Assembly: GCA_019925095.2 (NCBI GenBank) | Contig: CM034411.1 | Location: 14,756,001 to 14,820,000, forward strand | DNA length: 64,000 nucleotides | Source of the DNA: Dendrolimus kikuchii | Lineage: Eukaryota > Arthropoda > Insecta > Lepidoptera > Lasiocampidae | Reading direction: 5' to 3' | Shown here: positions 1-11,368 of the stretch, one piece after another | Position numbering within the stretch: the stretch's first letter is position 1 | How the letters are laid out: the number at the start of each line of letters is the position of its first letter | Notes under the pieces: model-generated | What the model saw: only the letters and a program-made list of their open reading frames with translations | Database searches by the model: none | Told to the model about the DNA's origin: nothing | Program-made: the position numbers and the translations under genes

Positions 1-229
1 GTACAATTAATAATAACAGTTTGTGCTTCTGCTGAACAAAGTTGGCTCAAAACCAACATGTCAATATTACTATTTACAAGTTTACATGTATCAACAACAT
101 AAAATTTGGCTGCGGTTTAGTTTTCTGTTTAGGTTGCTAATAATATTGATATAACATTTTGTGAATAACAAGCAGGAGACGCGGTGTAAGATTTTATACT
201 TGTAGGAAACATGGGCCGCAGCAAACTGG

Positions 230-640
230 CTGACAGGCCTAAGTTTTTGGCGGGACCTTATTGGGTAATGTTTTGCTGTATAGTTTTATTAACGAAAACT
301 TATTATTTTTATTTAAAATACTGATCAAATATTTATAGGATATGGCTTGGTTTTAACGAAGAATTGTGCAATTGTGTTGAAAATTTTAACTGATTAGTGC
401 AATGCATCAATTCATACTAGCTCAAAACCTCCCTCATTTGGCGTCAGTCAGAAAACTACAAATTTGCCTAAGAAGGCTAATCATGCAGAACCATAATAAA
501 AGAGTTTTTGGTGCGAACTCGAAAGTGCTGTTTGACTGATGGTTGTTGGCGTGAACAGGTGGTGATGATGTGCTGCGCAGTTTAATTTTCTAAAAATGTG
601 TAATATGACTTTAAAATGAACGATAGTTGTAGGATGTTGA
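230..640 (+). repeat. Interspersed repeat family H, two diverged pieces
   Basis: Pieces around 237-300 and 505-640 share the phrase 'gtttttggcgggaac' and the following 'tgtgctg(t/c)gcagttt ... aaaaatg' with copies near 5262-5350 (+) and 7680-7770 (-). The latter continues with 'aacgattgttcattttagag' in reverse, matching 615-640 here. No coding capacity or termini are visible. Assignment as a repeat rests only on recurrence within the window. Confidence 0.4.
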
Positions 641-696
641 TAGCTTATTTGAGGTGGAAAGGTCTTGCTGGAAACATTATCTTGATTATAGATATT

Positions 697-1478
697 ACAC
701 GAGGCTAGTTTTTCGAGCTAGACTAGCAAGCTAGTAACTTTGGCTTCGTGTATACAGAATTCGCTTCATTTCTAGGCTAGTAAGCTAGTGAGAAAACTAG
801 TGAGCTAACGTCTCGAGCTAGGATAGTTTAATAGGTTGGGTTCTATTTTTTGAGATAGTAGCGCCCCCGCCACTGATTTTACTATCCTGGCGTTTGTACT
901 AGCCTCGTGTGGTCGGTGAAGCTAGTATTCGATTAGCTAGTGAGCAGTGATTGCGCGTTTTGTTTTTATAATAAGAGTGAGTGAGCTTCCTCTAACTAAT
1001 TCCGGACGAAGGAAATCTAAAGTGATCCCCAATTCTAGTTTTGCTGGTAGCGCTTGTCTCATAATTGTGTCCATTCGTTATGTATTTGGCCTCACAAGAC
1101 TCAACAAATTATTAAACAAATCGGATGACATTCGCGAAACACTCTTGTATTCACCAACATCTTCATTGCGAAATTCTTCTTAAAACAATGCAGATGATCC
1201 ACGTTCACTCCTTCTTAAAATCCATGGTCTTGTCCATACTCGTTTTTCTAAGACTTCTAGTAATTCGTCTAGTGTAAATGGGCACAGTCTCCGAAGTAAC
1301 TGTTTCAATGCAGTTCATTTTATTTCACAGACATGTTGCTACTTTAAGTCTCTGCAGTGATACTGGCATGAAACTTCGTAGCATTATGTACAGAGCATTG
1401 CGAGGTCAGGACAGCAAACCAGGATAGTATATCGAGGTTCTAGCTTGCTATCCTAACTTGGAAAAACTAGCCTTGTGT
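697..1478. mobile_element. Non-autonomous element with terminal inverted repeats, rich in CTAG
   Basis: The left end 'acacgaggctagtttttc' (697-714) is matched in reverse complement at 1461-1478 with one mismatch. The similarity continues inward imperfectly ('tagcaagctag' on both arms), giving arms of roughly 50 bp. A second inverted copy of the first 13 bases lies at 898-910, so the element may be composite or contain a 214-bp internal version. The word CTAG recurs many times between 700 and 935. No transposase is visible and no clear target duplication was found. Confidence 0.55.
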
Positions 1479-1621
1479 ATTCCGGACATTAGGGCCGGCA
1501 ATCGGTGTAATACCACGCTCTAGCACTTGGAAGAATATCAACGTAAAACAGTTAGCCTTCAGTTAATCGTTTTTCTATTTTTTCGGTCCTATCCCCTCCT
1601 GTTCCATTCCATGTTAAAGGT

Positions 1622-1692
1622 AGGCAACACGTTGGCTACACCCCTCATGTTGCAAACGTTTGTAGGCGACGGTAACCTGCCATTTCACTCTT
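1622..1692 (+). repeat. Fragment of a SINE/LINE-type tail
   Basis: 'ggcaacacgttggct ... gttgcaaacgtttgtaggcgacggtaacc' parallels the family A segment 'gttgcaaatgtccataggcgatggtaacc', but the upstream part differs. A similar piece with the same leader is at about 28413-28485. It is probably a relative of family A. Confidence 0.4.
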
Positions 1693-1745
1693 ATAAGCCG
1701 CGTAAAAGAACTTCGTTTCAAAAATCTTATGTGAAATTATCTCAC

Positions 1746-1928
1746 CTCTGCCTTCATGCACCCATTTCACAGATCTCTTTTTCCTGTTCACGTACATGCT
1801 CTGCCCCCTGCTCATGTGGTTACTGGAGTCACTCAGGGACTTGGAGATCGCCCTGGCTAAGTCCATCTGCTCCTTCACAGTGGGATGTACGCCGGGCACG
1901 TAGAATGCTGACGATGCGAATGTCTTCT
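1746..1928 (-). CDS. Internal coding exon of host gene 1 (uncharacterised, possibly muscle/actin-associated)
   Basis: On the minus strand an acceptor (tttcag) precedes 1928 and a donor (gtgag) follows 1746. The 183-nt exon reads without stop in the phase left by the exon at 2078-2192: the split codon G|AG gives Glu. The peptide includes FYVPGVHPTVKEQ, then LARAISKSLSDSSNHMSRGQ, then SMYVNRKKRSVKWVHEGR. It is enriched in Ser and Arg/Lys and has no membrane segment. The final basic-plus-KWVHEG block loosely resembles repeats in synaptopodin-like and Z-disc proteins; that is a resemblance from memory, not an established family assignment. The exon reads on into a further exon, apparently beyond the left edge of the window. 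Codon use and GC are higher than in the flanking introns, supporting real coding sequence. Confidence 0.75.
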
Positions 1929-2077
1929 CTGAAAATTGAAGAATTCAAATATTTAATCTTTTTTATAGCTTGAGTTAAGCAGACGGGTAGACGGTCCACC
2001 TGTTGGAAAGTGGTTAGTTATCATCGCCTATGAATATTTGTAAAAGATATTTTCTATAAAAGAATTAAAATTCTTAC

Positions 2078-2192
2078 CAAATTTTTTATCCTTTTTGATG
2101 ATATGTTCCTCGGCATCAGGCGCTGGCGTGAAGATCTTGTTTAGGTCCACCTCTTTATCACCAACCAGGATCGGCTTATTCTCCATATCCTC
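2078..2192 (-). CDS. Internal coding exon of host gene 1
   Basis: The exon is 115 nt, flanked by acceptor 'attctag' and donor 'gtaagaat' on the minus strand. It encodes 38 residues plus one base: starts EDMENKPILVGDKEVDLNKI, continues FTPAPDAEEHIIKKDKKF, and ends one base into a Glu codon completed by the next exon. It begins in phase 0, the phase in which the start exon at 15328-15543 ends. The acidic/basic charge pattern and absence of hydrophobic segments suggest a cytosolic, partly disordered protein. Only 149 bp of intron separates it from the next exon, whereas 13.1 kb of repeat-filled intron separates it from the start exon; undetected exons could lie in that gap. Confidence 0.75.
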
Positions 2193-2254
2193 CTAGAATT
2201 GCCCAATCGTAATTAATATTTGAAAATTATTTATAAAAGATATTTGGTCGGTTT

Positions 2255-2455
2255 ATGAGCTATCAGGCGTAATGATACAGTACAGCGATTTTGGTAGTCT
2301 GTAAATCATCTCGGATCAATATTGAATAAATCTTGATTTGACCGCGACTAGGTTAATGTGAATTATCGAGACTGGATATTTGATCATCTGTCAGTGGAAT
2401 GGATCTTGGCTCGCACTAACATGGTTTTTTTGTGAAAATTACAGACTTGAGGAGT
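2255..2455 (+). repeat. Interspersed repeat family J, copy 1
   Basis: 'ttttggtagt(c/t)tgtaaa(t/c)catctc' and the following 150 bp ('gatcaatatt', 'gaccg(c/a)gact', 'gaatggatcttg(g/a)ctcgcact', 'acagactt') recur at about 54595-54785 in the same orientation, at roughly 80% identity by eye. No ORF or termini are recognised. Confidence 0.5.
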
Positions 2456-2512
2456 ATGGCAATCTAGCGAGGTAACATAGCCAGCCTTTTGGGCGGGTGC
2501 GCTGTATAGATA
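2452..2512 (+). mobile_element. 3'-terminal remnant of LINE type D
   Basis: Translates as A-I-(stop)-R-G-N-I-A-S-L-L-G, the C-terminal signature seen in the other type D remnants of this window (near 19416, 20700, 22290 and 58830). It is too short and decayed to say more. Confidence 0.4.
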
Positions 2513-2514
2513 TG

Positions 2515-4580
2515 ACACACTTTTATAAATTATTAGAGATATAAAGTTAATTTGGGTGGTAATTTTTTGTAACCTAATTTTTTTTGTAACCTATATTAAA
2601 AAAGTTCGGATCTGTACATAATAAATAAAAGGTGACCCATAATTATACCCCACGTTTTTGGGTACCTTACGCGTTGAAGACGATAACCTAGGCTGAGTAA
2701 TGTATTATAGATAATATATAATATAACTAAGTTTAATTTTCTTCATATTTTCAATACTTCTCAAATTTTTAATAATATTATTAGCTAAATCCTAAATCAC
2801 ATATAATTTATTATCCTTTTTAATTTCTACAATATAAAAATAAACCACGGTTCGAGTACAAAATCTGTTTTATCTATATAAGCCTTTTTTGGTTTCGAAG
2901 TATTTGTGAAAGTCTGTACAGATCTCAGAGATTATCTCATAAATAATTAATATAGGATAATTTAATAAAAATAAACTTTTAAGAAATTAGTATAGCGTGT
3001 ACGTGCATATATACAAAGCAATATTTATATTAACTTATAAATATTATGGAAATTATAAAACAAATAAATAAAAATATGAAGCGTAAGTTATAAAAACACA
3101 AAAACCAAGTTCCGAACGAAACCAACCCAACCTAATATATTTGCGATTTTTCCAACCTAAATAATAATTAATACATAATAATCCAAAATTCGTTGCCCCG
3201 TTTCGAAAACAATAAAACATATTTTTTTAAACATTATTAATCATTAGCAACCAAAATACAAATGAAACTAAAAATGATTTTTAGAGAAACACTATTAATA
3301 TTTTTTTCTTAATGACAAATGACTATATACAAAGTGTCATGGGACTATAGTGACCAATACTTCGGAAGTATTGAGGACAATCTTACTGGTGCTTCCAAAG
3401 GCTGCAACGATCCTTCACGCGAAAATTCTCCATCATTCTGTGTAATTATAATATCACAAGTTAATACTGCAGACTTAAGATTATATTTGTTTTATGAAAT
3501 TCTTCAGATTATGAATTAAAAACTAATGATTCTTCATTAAATATTTGATCAAATCACATAATAACACTAAAACTATAAAGAAATGTTATAGCTGTGTTGA
3601 AAAAAAAACTAACGTTTTCTCTATGGGTATATAGTTCATACTTATAATGCGTATGCACTAAAAAGCTTTATATCATATAAAAAAATTAAGATCTTTATTA
3701 TTACAAACGAGTATTGATTTTTAAGTAGGTATCAATACTTTTTATTATAATATATATAAAACAAAAACTCATAAAGAAACAACCAATCGTTGTCTACGGC
3801 TGGACATAACCTCCCCAATTTGGCCAATATAACCGATTGACCACTTTATGCCTGACTTCTATATGCCATTACCCATTATTTGGCCTTACTACTGATTAAA
3901 ATTTGACATAAATTGCATAAAAATCAAGTAATGTCATTTTTCTACTAACGGTAACGTAAATCACCAACAAACACACAAATAAAATGAAACAAACATCATA
4001 ATGCAATATCCGGTAATGAATTATTCGCCTATAATCATAAGAACTAGAGCGTTTAAGTGATTGACGTGCGCACGCGCTAGTCTCGTCACAGTTTTGACAG
4101 TTAACAGTTTTGGCGCCACTCCAAAATGGCTGCCAAGTCTCGGCCGCCACTAAAATTATGGACGCAGCACTTTTACAACAGAATCCAGGCCGATCTAGAT
4201 ATTTATTATTAAATCCTATACAAGATTAATATACTCGTTACGATTTGATTTTAAAAGAAATGTCTGAAATTAGGCCTGTGTAGATAAATAGGTTTTTTTA
4301 AAGATCATTGAACTTGTTTGTAACTATAAGTGCGCAATCTAGATTAACACACGCGTATGGAAACTCATAAACCAACGACTGTAATGATAAACGATCTAAA
4401 TGAAGAAATATTTTCGAAAACAGATGACGTAACAGAGTTCCATGAATCATCAATCAACATTTGAATTCTATTAATCTTAAGATCTAAGGGAGAGATGACA
4501 AAATCAATACTGACAGCGTTGGAGCCATAATCCCAAAAAATAAAAGAGACAAGGCAGAGAGCGCGGCGGTCTCCATTTGG
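2515..4580. other. AT-rich stretch within host gene 1 first intron, no gene seen
   Basis: About 2 kb of very AT-rich DNA with no convincing coding region on either strand. The block 4040-4190 is richer in GC but shows no ORF of note. It lies in the long first intron of host gene 1. Confidence 0.6.
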
Positions 4581-4595
4581 AAAGCTGGTCACACT

Positions 4596-5030
4596 TTTTT
4601 TTTTAGCCAGGGGAAATCCGCTTGAGGACCATAAGCCGCGACAAGGGTAGAACTTTAGGGGGATAATTCGCGACCCGTGATAGGATTCGCCAGATCGAGG
4701 GTGGCACCAGCATGCCCAGTCAGAACTGGTGCCATGCTGTTGCCACTCCCGGTTAGGGATACCCACTAAAACCCCTGGGTGTTCCGTCCTTCGCCTTATG
4801 CCAGGGCTATGGGTATATGACCTAGCCTCTCCGCAGCCCTGGCAGGCGTGGGTCCCCCTTACGAGGCCTCTTCCATTGCCGGGGGACTCATCCCCCGGCA
4901 TTATCATGCTCTCTAGGCGTGGGGCGATCTGTAACGCGCCCCACGGGAGGAGAGATGAGCGCGCGCGGAACACTCGCACTCTCATCTCGACGGCATGTGC
5001 GGGTGAGTGAGAACCCCTATACCCCAAGGG
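4596..5030 (-). mobile_element. Family B retroposon, full insertion with target duplication
   Basis: A GC-rich 435-bp block is flanked by a 14-bp direct repeat, aagctggtcacact, at 4582-4595 and 5031-5044. On the minus strand it ends 'ggatttcccctggcta' followed by an A-run (the T-run at 4596), so it inserted as a poly-A retroposon. It contains short internal hairpins such as 'ccgggggatgagtcccccgg'. Related copies lie at 8587-9160 (split by a family A insertion), 28951-29205 (cut by the copia element) and 36548-36700. Open frames across it are not shared intact between copies, so it looks non-coding, either a SINE or a LINE 3' end. Confidence 0.75.
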
Positions 5031-5261
5031 AAGCTGGTCACACTACCGTAAGTAATGGTCGTTTGCAACACTAGACTTCGCCAGTCTCGATAAAATGTTG
5101 TAACGACTTCTTAATAATGACAGCGCACATGAAAGTTCCTTCCGGTAAAAAGTGATTGCACAAAGCTCTTTCGTAAATTCTGCCTCCCTTGTGTTAATTT
5201 TCGTTGATGGCAAAGTGGCCATCAACGAAAAATAAAACAATTCAAATTAAGAATGCACTGG

Positions 5262-5350
5262 AGTTTTTGGCGGGAACTCAAAGGGTAGTTGTGCTGTGCG
5301 GTTATATTTCTTAAAAATGCATAAAATAACTCTAGAATGTACTATTAGTC
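5262..5350 (+). repeat. Family H repeat fragment
   Basis: 'gtttttggcgggaactcaaaggg' is followed by 'tgtgctgtgcggtt' and 'ttaaaaatgcataaaataactcta', matching the copies at 500-640 and, inverted, 7680-7770. Confidence 0.45.
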
Positions 5351-5699
5351 TATAGAAAAAAACGCGTCTTAACATTGTTGGTTGAAACACGTAATAATAA
5401 AGAAAATCCTCAACTATAAATTAATTAATCGCAAATTGCAGAGGTTCCCTGGGGGAAGGTGCGTACAGCAAACTGGTGGTAAAGTAAGTACTAACTCCCA
5501 CTTCTCTTTATGTCCTGTTACCGTCTGCTGACTGTCTAGTCAGAAAAGGACGGAAAGAGAAAAAGTGAGAAGTAATACCTTCCCTCGGGGTTTAGGGTGC
5601 GATGTTCTGAAACTTACTATATCCTCATAAAATTATAACCCCTAGACTCGACCTGCGCCTCACCGAGCTTTTGTGAGTGGCTCCCCTAGCATTCTAAAT

Positions 5700-5984
5700 A
5701 CAGTCTACTCTCGATAATTGAACACTTAAGGGACAAAATTCAAAATAATAATAAGCTAGAGGGAGAAAGGGAAAAAAAGTCAAATAAACAAGAGTTTGAT
5801 CAGGATTCGTGATTTATTATTTTAAACATTTTTACAATTATTCCAAATATTCATTTTGAAAAGAAGTCCATAATTTTCTGTCGAGCGACTTCAGTCTATC
5901 ATTGTCCAAAGACTTTTCGACAGTAGTGAGAGCTGAGAAGAAATCGTCACTTGTGTCAATTCTGAGAACGTAGAGGCATAAGTT
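5700..5984 (-). pseudogene. pogo/Tigger-like transposon remnant, transposase C-terminus
   Basis: The end at 5701-5726 (cagtctactctcgataattg, then aac) resembles the terminal repeat of Tigger/pogo elements. On the minus strand 5984-5838 reads without interruption as ...YVLRIDTSDDFFSALTTVEK, then a SLDNDRLKSLDRKLW-type helix, then a stop. That is the style of the C-terminal tail of jerky/Tigger-type transposases. The catalytic core is missing and no opposite terminal repeat is seen, so this is a dead fragment. The family call rests on the combination of terminus and tail. Confidence 0.5.
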
Positions 5985-6267
5985 AACGCCAATAAGTTTT
6001 ATCTATGGTTAGCGCTTCAAATTATAGAGAGTAGCAACAATCTTTTGTCCGGTTTACCAAGATATTGATGACCGGACAAACACAAAAAAAACCAGACAGT
6101 CCGGTCGAAAATGGGACACCTGGCAACTCTAGATGCAGGCGTGATAATATGGTTCTATCTATGTACATATACGATCGATTCAATTACGAAGACGTAAGTA
6201 TTTTTTTTCAAATTGATACGAGTGCTTTTAGAAATGTATGTAAGGTTGAATGTAAGTTTTAAAAAAA

Positions 6268-6577
6268 AATGTTATTGCAGTTGTTCAGCAGACAGGCAGA
6301 CAGCCCACTCGATGGAAAGAGGTTACCGTGGCCTATGGACATTTGCAACACCAAAGGTGCTACAAATGCGCTGCTGTTCTCTTAAGGGAGACTGGAACCT
6401 GGTCACTAATGCCGTAACACAACTCAAGCTTGTTATGGCGACATACTTTAGACCAGGGGTGGTAGCCATCCAGTCGGGCAAATGCCCTACCACCTGGCTA
6501 TGGGTTGTTTTGTCGCCTCTTACGACAGGCCGCCCGGTCGCAGGAAATTGTATTCTTTCTCCGTTTCTGCACAGATT
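6268..6577 (-). mobile_element. Family A SINE-like retroposon
   Basis: Near full-length copy in minus orientation: the A-rich tail side ('aaaaaaaaatgttattgcag' reversed) is at the left and the 5' end 'ccgtttctgcac' at the right. Consensus order in sense orientation: 'tccgtgcaggaacggag', a GC block 'gcggccgggcggcc', 'ccaggtggtagg', 'ctaccacccctggtctagag', 'ggttccagtctccc', 'ataggcgatggtaacc', 'ctgctgaactcctgcaataaa' and an A tail. Confidence 0.8.
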
Positions 6578-7289
6578 AACGAAGGAACGATAATAACGAG
6601 TAGGGAAGTAATATGATAACAAACAATGTGATAAGGAAACGTTATGTATTGAAAGAGGATATAGTGACAAGAGTTGAAAAGGAAACATTAAGGTATATGA
6701 CAGCAATATTACTGTTAGAGTCGTCGCCAGTAGACCGCGACGTACTCACCATGATCAATTTTAATATATTTTGAAGAACGGTCAGGTAAAAAGCAGCAAT
6801 AAAATAAAAGTGTATGTACGAAGCATCGCAGCAGATGGGAGATCCACTGTACCTGCTTACCCCAATAGAAAACAGGCGTGACAATATTTATATATGGTTG
6901 TAAGTTTTGAGGTTATAATATATTTTTTTAAATGACACCTTGTTTATCCTAAAGAGCGACATTTTTTACACAAATGAGATTTATGTAGTTATTTGGCATA
7001 CTATATACGACATAGATCATTTAAGTCTGTAAAGTAGCTGAAATTTTGTAAACAAATTTGCGGTTTGAAGCCAGTGAAGCCATAAATTCAATTTGTCACA
7101 ATTATTTGAATTTTATTACTCACATTTAGTTCTCGCAAATTTTATCTGCATCTGGCTAAGAGAGCCGTAAAACTGTGAGTAATTTTGTTGCTTAGACAGT
7201 AGACAATAATCTATCTATCTGTACTATAGGTTATTAACTATACTATTTATAGATTTATTAATCTATAAATGGTTCGAGTTTGTACAATG

Positions 7290-7460
7290 CCTTTAAAAAG
7301 GTGAAAAAAATCAGGGGGGCTAATTCGCACCAGCAGATTCCTAAAATGCAGTTTTTAGAATTTTTGTCTAAGTGTATTTGTCTTTATGTCTGTCTGTCTT
7401 TCAGTCTGTTAGAGAATCAAGTAAAAACTTCTGAAAGGATTTAAAACAGCACTTTTCGTC
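7290..7460 (+). repeat. Interspersed repeat family N
   Basis: 'aaaatcaggggggctaattcg' and 'ccagcagattcc' plus a following 'tttttgtct' tract recur at 36275-36420 and 49835-49925. No coding sequence is seen. Confidence 0.5.
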
Positions 7461-7589
7461 CCTGGGAAACGATTCTCCCTGCTGTCAAAAAATTTAGTTT
7501 TTTTTTATGTTAATGGCTTGGCAACTAGGCCTTTAAGCCAGGCGCCGTTGTATTGTAGGCTACAATCGACGTCATTCAACGGAGTTCTT

Positions 7590-7770
7590 GTGAAAACTCG
7601 AAAGGCCACATTTGACTATAAAGTTCACATTTCTCACAAAACACAAAATTACTACTCAAAAACTATCCTACAACGATTGTTCATTTTAGAGTAATTTTAC
7701 ACATTTTTAGAAAATAAAACTGCACAGCACAACATCTCCTTTCAGTTCCCGCCAAAAAGTCCCAAAAAGT
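7590..7770 (-). repeat. Family H repeat, inverted copy
   Basis: The reverse complement contains 'tttttggcgggaact', 'tgtgctgtgcagttttatttt' and 'aaaatgtgtaaaattactctaaa', as in the copies at 500-640 and 5262-5350. Confidence 0.5.
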
Positions 7771-8106
7771 TTTGAACACTATGGGAACCATAGATAATAC
7801 ATGCGACTCATATCCCAACGTTATTTACAGGCACTGTTACACCGCGGCATAAAGTGTAACAAAAAAATATCAAGAATTTTGTAACATAATTTTATACTTA
7901 TAAATTACTTTTCACTAAATTATTATTTAATTTACAATAATTTGAGCTAAATATTTACTATCATCAGTGACCAAAAAAGTACTGGCTGGTATAATGCTAC
8001 AGACTAAAAATGTTACTCGACATTTCATATGTGACGTACGTGATGACGTTTCATCAGATTTAGATGTTTTTATTTACTTTCCTCATTTAAAAATGAAAAG
8101 CAGAGT

Positions 8107-8218
8107 GTTAACCTCAGGTGAAAGGTCTATTTAGGCACGAGATGGTTTGGGAGCACGAACGCAGCGAGTGCGCTAATGATTCGAGTGCCTGAATAGCTCA
8201 GTTTCACCTCTCGTGTAA
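8107..8218. repeat. Short inverted-repeat element
   Basis: 'tcaggtgaaaggtctatttaggcac' at the left is imperfectly inverted at the right ('gtgcctgaatagctcagtttcacctc'). The centre is 'gagcacgaacgcagcgagtgcgc'. It is likely a small MITE or a fragment of one; no target duplication was identified. Confidence 0.4.
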
Positions 8219-8586
8219 CAATCTACTATTTATCTATATTATAAATTCTTTTAGACCTGCCCTCCAAAACTGTATATAAGACTCCGCATTTTGCCTTAAG
8301 CTATATAAGAGTAGTGTTTTATTGCCTATGTGCTATCTTCTTGAGTGTAACGAACTTTAAGAAGGTTATGAATTTAGTTTTAAAGTTTCAAGTGTTAATT
8401 GACACAGGTTCAATGTCCGGTCAATGCTTATAATATTTTTAAACTACTAAGGTTTATAATACATGTACTAAATTTTATTTTGAAGTAAATTTTACCCGCG
8501 ACTTCGCATGCATATATTTTTGATCCAGTGTCTATGAATGAATATTTTTTTTAAATAGACTGAAAGTAAATAATCGTGCCATTTTT

Positions 8587-9160
8587 TTTAGCCAGGGGTA
8601 ATCCGATTGAAGACTAGTCACTGCGGGGGAAACGCGGCGGGGTTCATGTGGGATTCGCCACCTTGGGGTGACACTAGCACCCCCGAAGAAATACTATTGC
8701 CACCTTTTTTATATTTTTTTATTCCACGAGTTCAGCAGACAGGCAGACGGCCCACTTGATGGAAAGCGGTTACCATCGCCTATGGACATTTGCAACACCA
8801 AAGGTGCTACAAATGTGCTGCTGCTCTCTTAAGGGAGACTGGAACCTGCTCACTAATGCCGGAACACAACTCAAGGTTGTTATGGCGGCATACTCTAGAC
8901 TAGGGGTGGTAGCCATCCAGTCGGGTAAATATCCTACCACCTGGCTGTGGGTTGTTTTGTCGCCTCTTAAGACAGGCCGCCTGGCCGCAGGAAGTTGTAT
9001 TCTTTCTCCGTTCCTGCACGGATAAATGTTAAGTCAAGAATACCCATTAAAACACCTCGGTGTACCTTCCTTCGGCTTATACCAAGCCTTATGCCTGTAT
9101 TTTCGCCTTCCCCCGAAGGACTCGAGGATGGTTCCCAAAGGAATTCCCCCTGCGTTATAT
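8587..9160 (-). mobile_element. Family B retroposon interrupted by a family A insertion
   Basis: The part 8587-8710 matches the poly-T-led portion of family B ('agccaggggtaatccg', 'gggattcgcca', 'ggtgacactagca'). The homology resumes after the family A copy, at about 9033 ('aatacccattaaaacacc', 'ccttcggcttata', 'ccccgaagg'). The two halves are separated exactly by the insertion at 8711-9024, so family B was here first. Confidence 0.65.
8711..9024 (-). mobile_element. Family A SINE-like retroposon nested in family B
   Basis: Complete minus-orientation copy, with the T-rich tail complement at the left and 'ttcctgcacggata' at the right. It sits inside a family B copy and is therefore younger than that insertion. 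Confidence 0.8.
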
Positions 9161-9219
9161 AAAAAAACGGCTATACGGCTACATGTTTATATATATACAC
9201 ATATATATATATATTTCTA

Positions 9220-9462
9220 CTAGCTTCTGCCCGCGACTTCATCCGCGTGGAATAGGTAAAAAAAAGTAAGTTAAGAAACCCCCCGATTTTGAAACATTCT
9301 TCACTGGTGCTCTGCTTCTATTGCTCTTAGCGTGATGATATATAGCCTATAGCCTTTCTCGATAAATGGGCTATCTAACACTGAAAGAATTTTAAAATCA
9401 AATCAGTAGTTCCCGAGATTAGCGCGTTCAAACAAACAAACTCTTCTTTATATATTAGTATA
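9220..9462 (+). repeat. Family O repeat ('tagcttctgcccgcgacttc' type)
   Basis: Begins 'ctactagcttctgcccgcga' and ends 'tatattagtataaga'. It contains 'atagcctat', 'gaaagaattttaaaatc' and 'cccgagatta'. The same order recurs at 62930-63122. I recall this type as widespread in lepidopteran genomes; its class is uncertain. Confidence 0.55.

Positions 9463-9464
<2 letters not shown>

Positions 9465-9533
<69 letters not shown>
9465..9533. repeat. (AT)n microsatellite
   Basis: About 34 uninterrupted AT dinucleotides directly after the 3' end of the family O copy. It may have grown from that element's AT-rich terminus. Confidence 0.95.
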
Positions 9534-9536
<3 letters not shown>

Positions 9537-9882
9537 GGCTCAACCAACTTCGAGATCTTAAGGTACACCAAAACAGAAAAATTACTACATATAATGTCAC
9601 ATACACTAACAAAAATAAACAATAAGCGTGTACGGAGTCTCAAATTTTTCATAGAAATTAAGTATTAAAAAAGGGTCGGAACTAGAGTCCGTAGATATAT
9701 ATAATAATAAAAAAATAAAAAAAAACCCAACTTCGAGTGTCCTAAAGGAATTGTGCCAAGTAAAAGACGAAAAACAAGTTTTTTTTTCTATGTATGGGAG
9801 CCAATGTAAGATTTCATTCCTCTGTTTTCTTCTTTACTTATATAAATGTATTTTACATTGCATGTCAATCAATAACTCTTTA

Positions 9883-10108
9883 TCCGTGCAGGAACGGAGA
9901 AAGAATACAATTCGCAAAAGGCGACAAAACAACCCACAGCCGCAACCCGCAACTGGTCTGGAGTATGCCGCCGTAACAACCTTGAGATGTTCCGGCAATA
10001 GTGGCCAGGTTCCAGTCTCCCTTAAGCGAGCAGCAGCGCATTTGTAGCACCTTTGGTGTTGCAATTGTCTCTAGGCGATGGTAACCGCTTTCCATCGGGT
10101 AAAAAAAA
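9883..10108 (+). mobile_element. Family A copy with internal deletions
   Basis: Starts 'tccgtgcaggaacggag' and ends 'cgctttccatcgggtaaaaaaa'. It lacks the GC block and most of the 'ggtggtagggcatttgcccgactgg' region present in full copies, so it is shortened by about 90 bp. Confidence 0.75.
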
Positions 10109-10109
10109 T

Positions 10110-11368
10110 AGTCCTTTTTATATCTTCTCCGTAAAATTGCCTATAACCTTTGCGTTAAGTCTTATATTACAATCGTGTCGGAATGGCCATTCACTGATGT
10201 CAGAATGGTACAATAATAGTTACGTTTGTGTACATTAAATATCTATGTATAACGTATACTCGATGTATTTTTACTACAGTAATAATAATGTGTTTTTCTT
10301 TGTAACTTAAAGAGGTAATTGATTGCGCGAATCTTGTGTGTCTAGTACCAAAATGATCTAAGGAAAATTGATCTATACCTGTATCTATCTATATATATAT
10401 CTACAAGATAAGCTGTTTTTCTCATAAACTGCATTTAAATCGTGTTCCCGTACAGTTGCCAAAACCAAGCTAAAATTAACTGTTTGGAACATTTCAGTAA
10501 ACTAATATAGGTTAATATGTTTTTACGTCTGTCCTCGACTAACTGTTAATAGTTAACTGCGTTCACTTTTAGAAAATGTTGAAATTCGAAATATAGGGTT
10601 TTTGTAAAGATTTAGCTTTTACAACCGTAAATAAATAAATCAATTGGGTTAATTGCCATAAATATTATATTGTTTAGTTTGGTCTGGGTGCAGGGCGTAA
10701 ATAACGCCTCCACAACTCCGTAACAATATTTATACATATACATGCTATATCTGTCTATGCAATAATACAGTAATAATACTTGACTTAAATAATTTTAAAG
10801 CTGCACATATTATGATATATAATAATATGAACTGACAAATAATTTACTCATCCCATTCCCAAAAAAATTAGTAATATTTAGCAACAAAAAAAAAACTTAA
10901 CAAACACAACAATGGCTAAGCATTCAAGAATTTCTAACTATTCATGGATTCTAGCTAAAAATACACTCTCGCAAAGTACAGCAATACCAAATCTAATGCT
11001 TAGGCAATAAAGTATTATTTACAATACTTAAATGTTGTTAAAGAGCTTTAAATTCAGAATATTCTAGACGCAATAAAAATGTTTGGCATTAACACGATTT
11101 ACGTTTCTGGTGAAGAAAACAGATTGTTGAAGAAAATTTTCTAAGCCATTTTTCTAAGCTTGCCAATGTGTTGCTTTTAAAATAAATCCGCATAGACTCT
11201 GGTTAATGATAATAGACTAAAAAAGCGCGATTTAAAAAAGTATCAGTAAGTATGACAACTCCAAATTACCATAGAGTATCTAGACAATACTGTATGTATT
11301 TCTAATACGACGGTATAGCTGACACGTTCCATAGAACGTAACTTACAACAATATCTTATACTTGACCT
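10110..11368. other. AT-rich intronic stretch, nothing recognised
   Basis: No coding region, RNA gene or recognisable repeat terminus seen. It lies within the first intron of host gene 1. Confidence 0.55.

Noticed and set aside
4365..5027. A 220-codon minus-strand frame
   Set aside because: Most of it is the family B retroposon, bounded by a target duplication at 4582 and 5031. The frame crosses the insertion boundary and is not preserved in the other family B copies.
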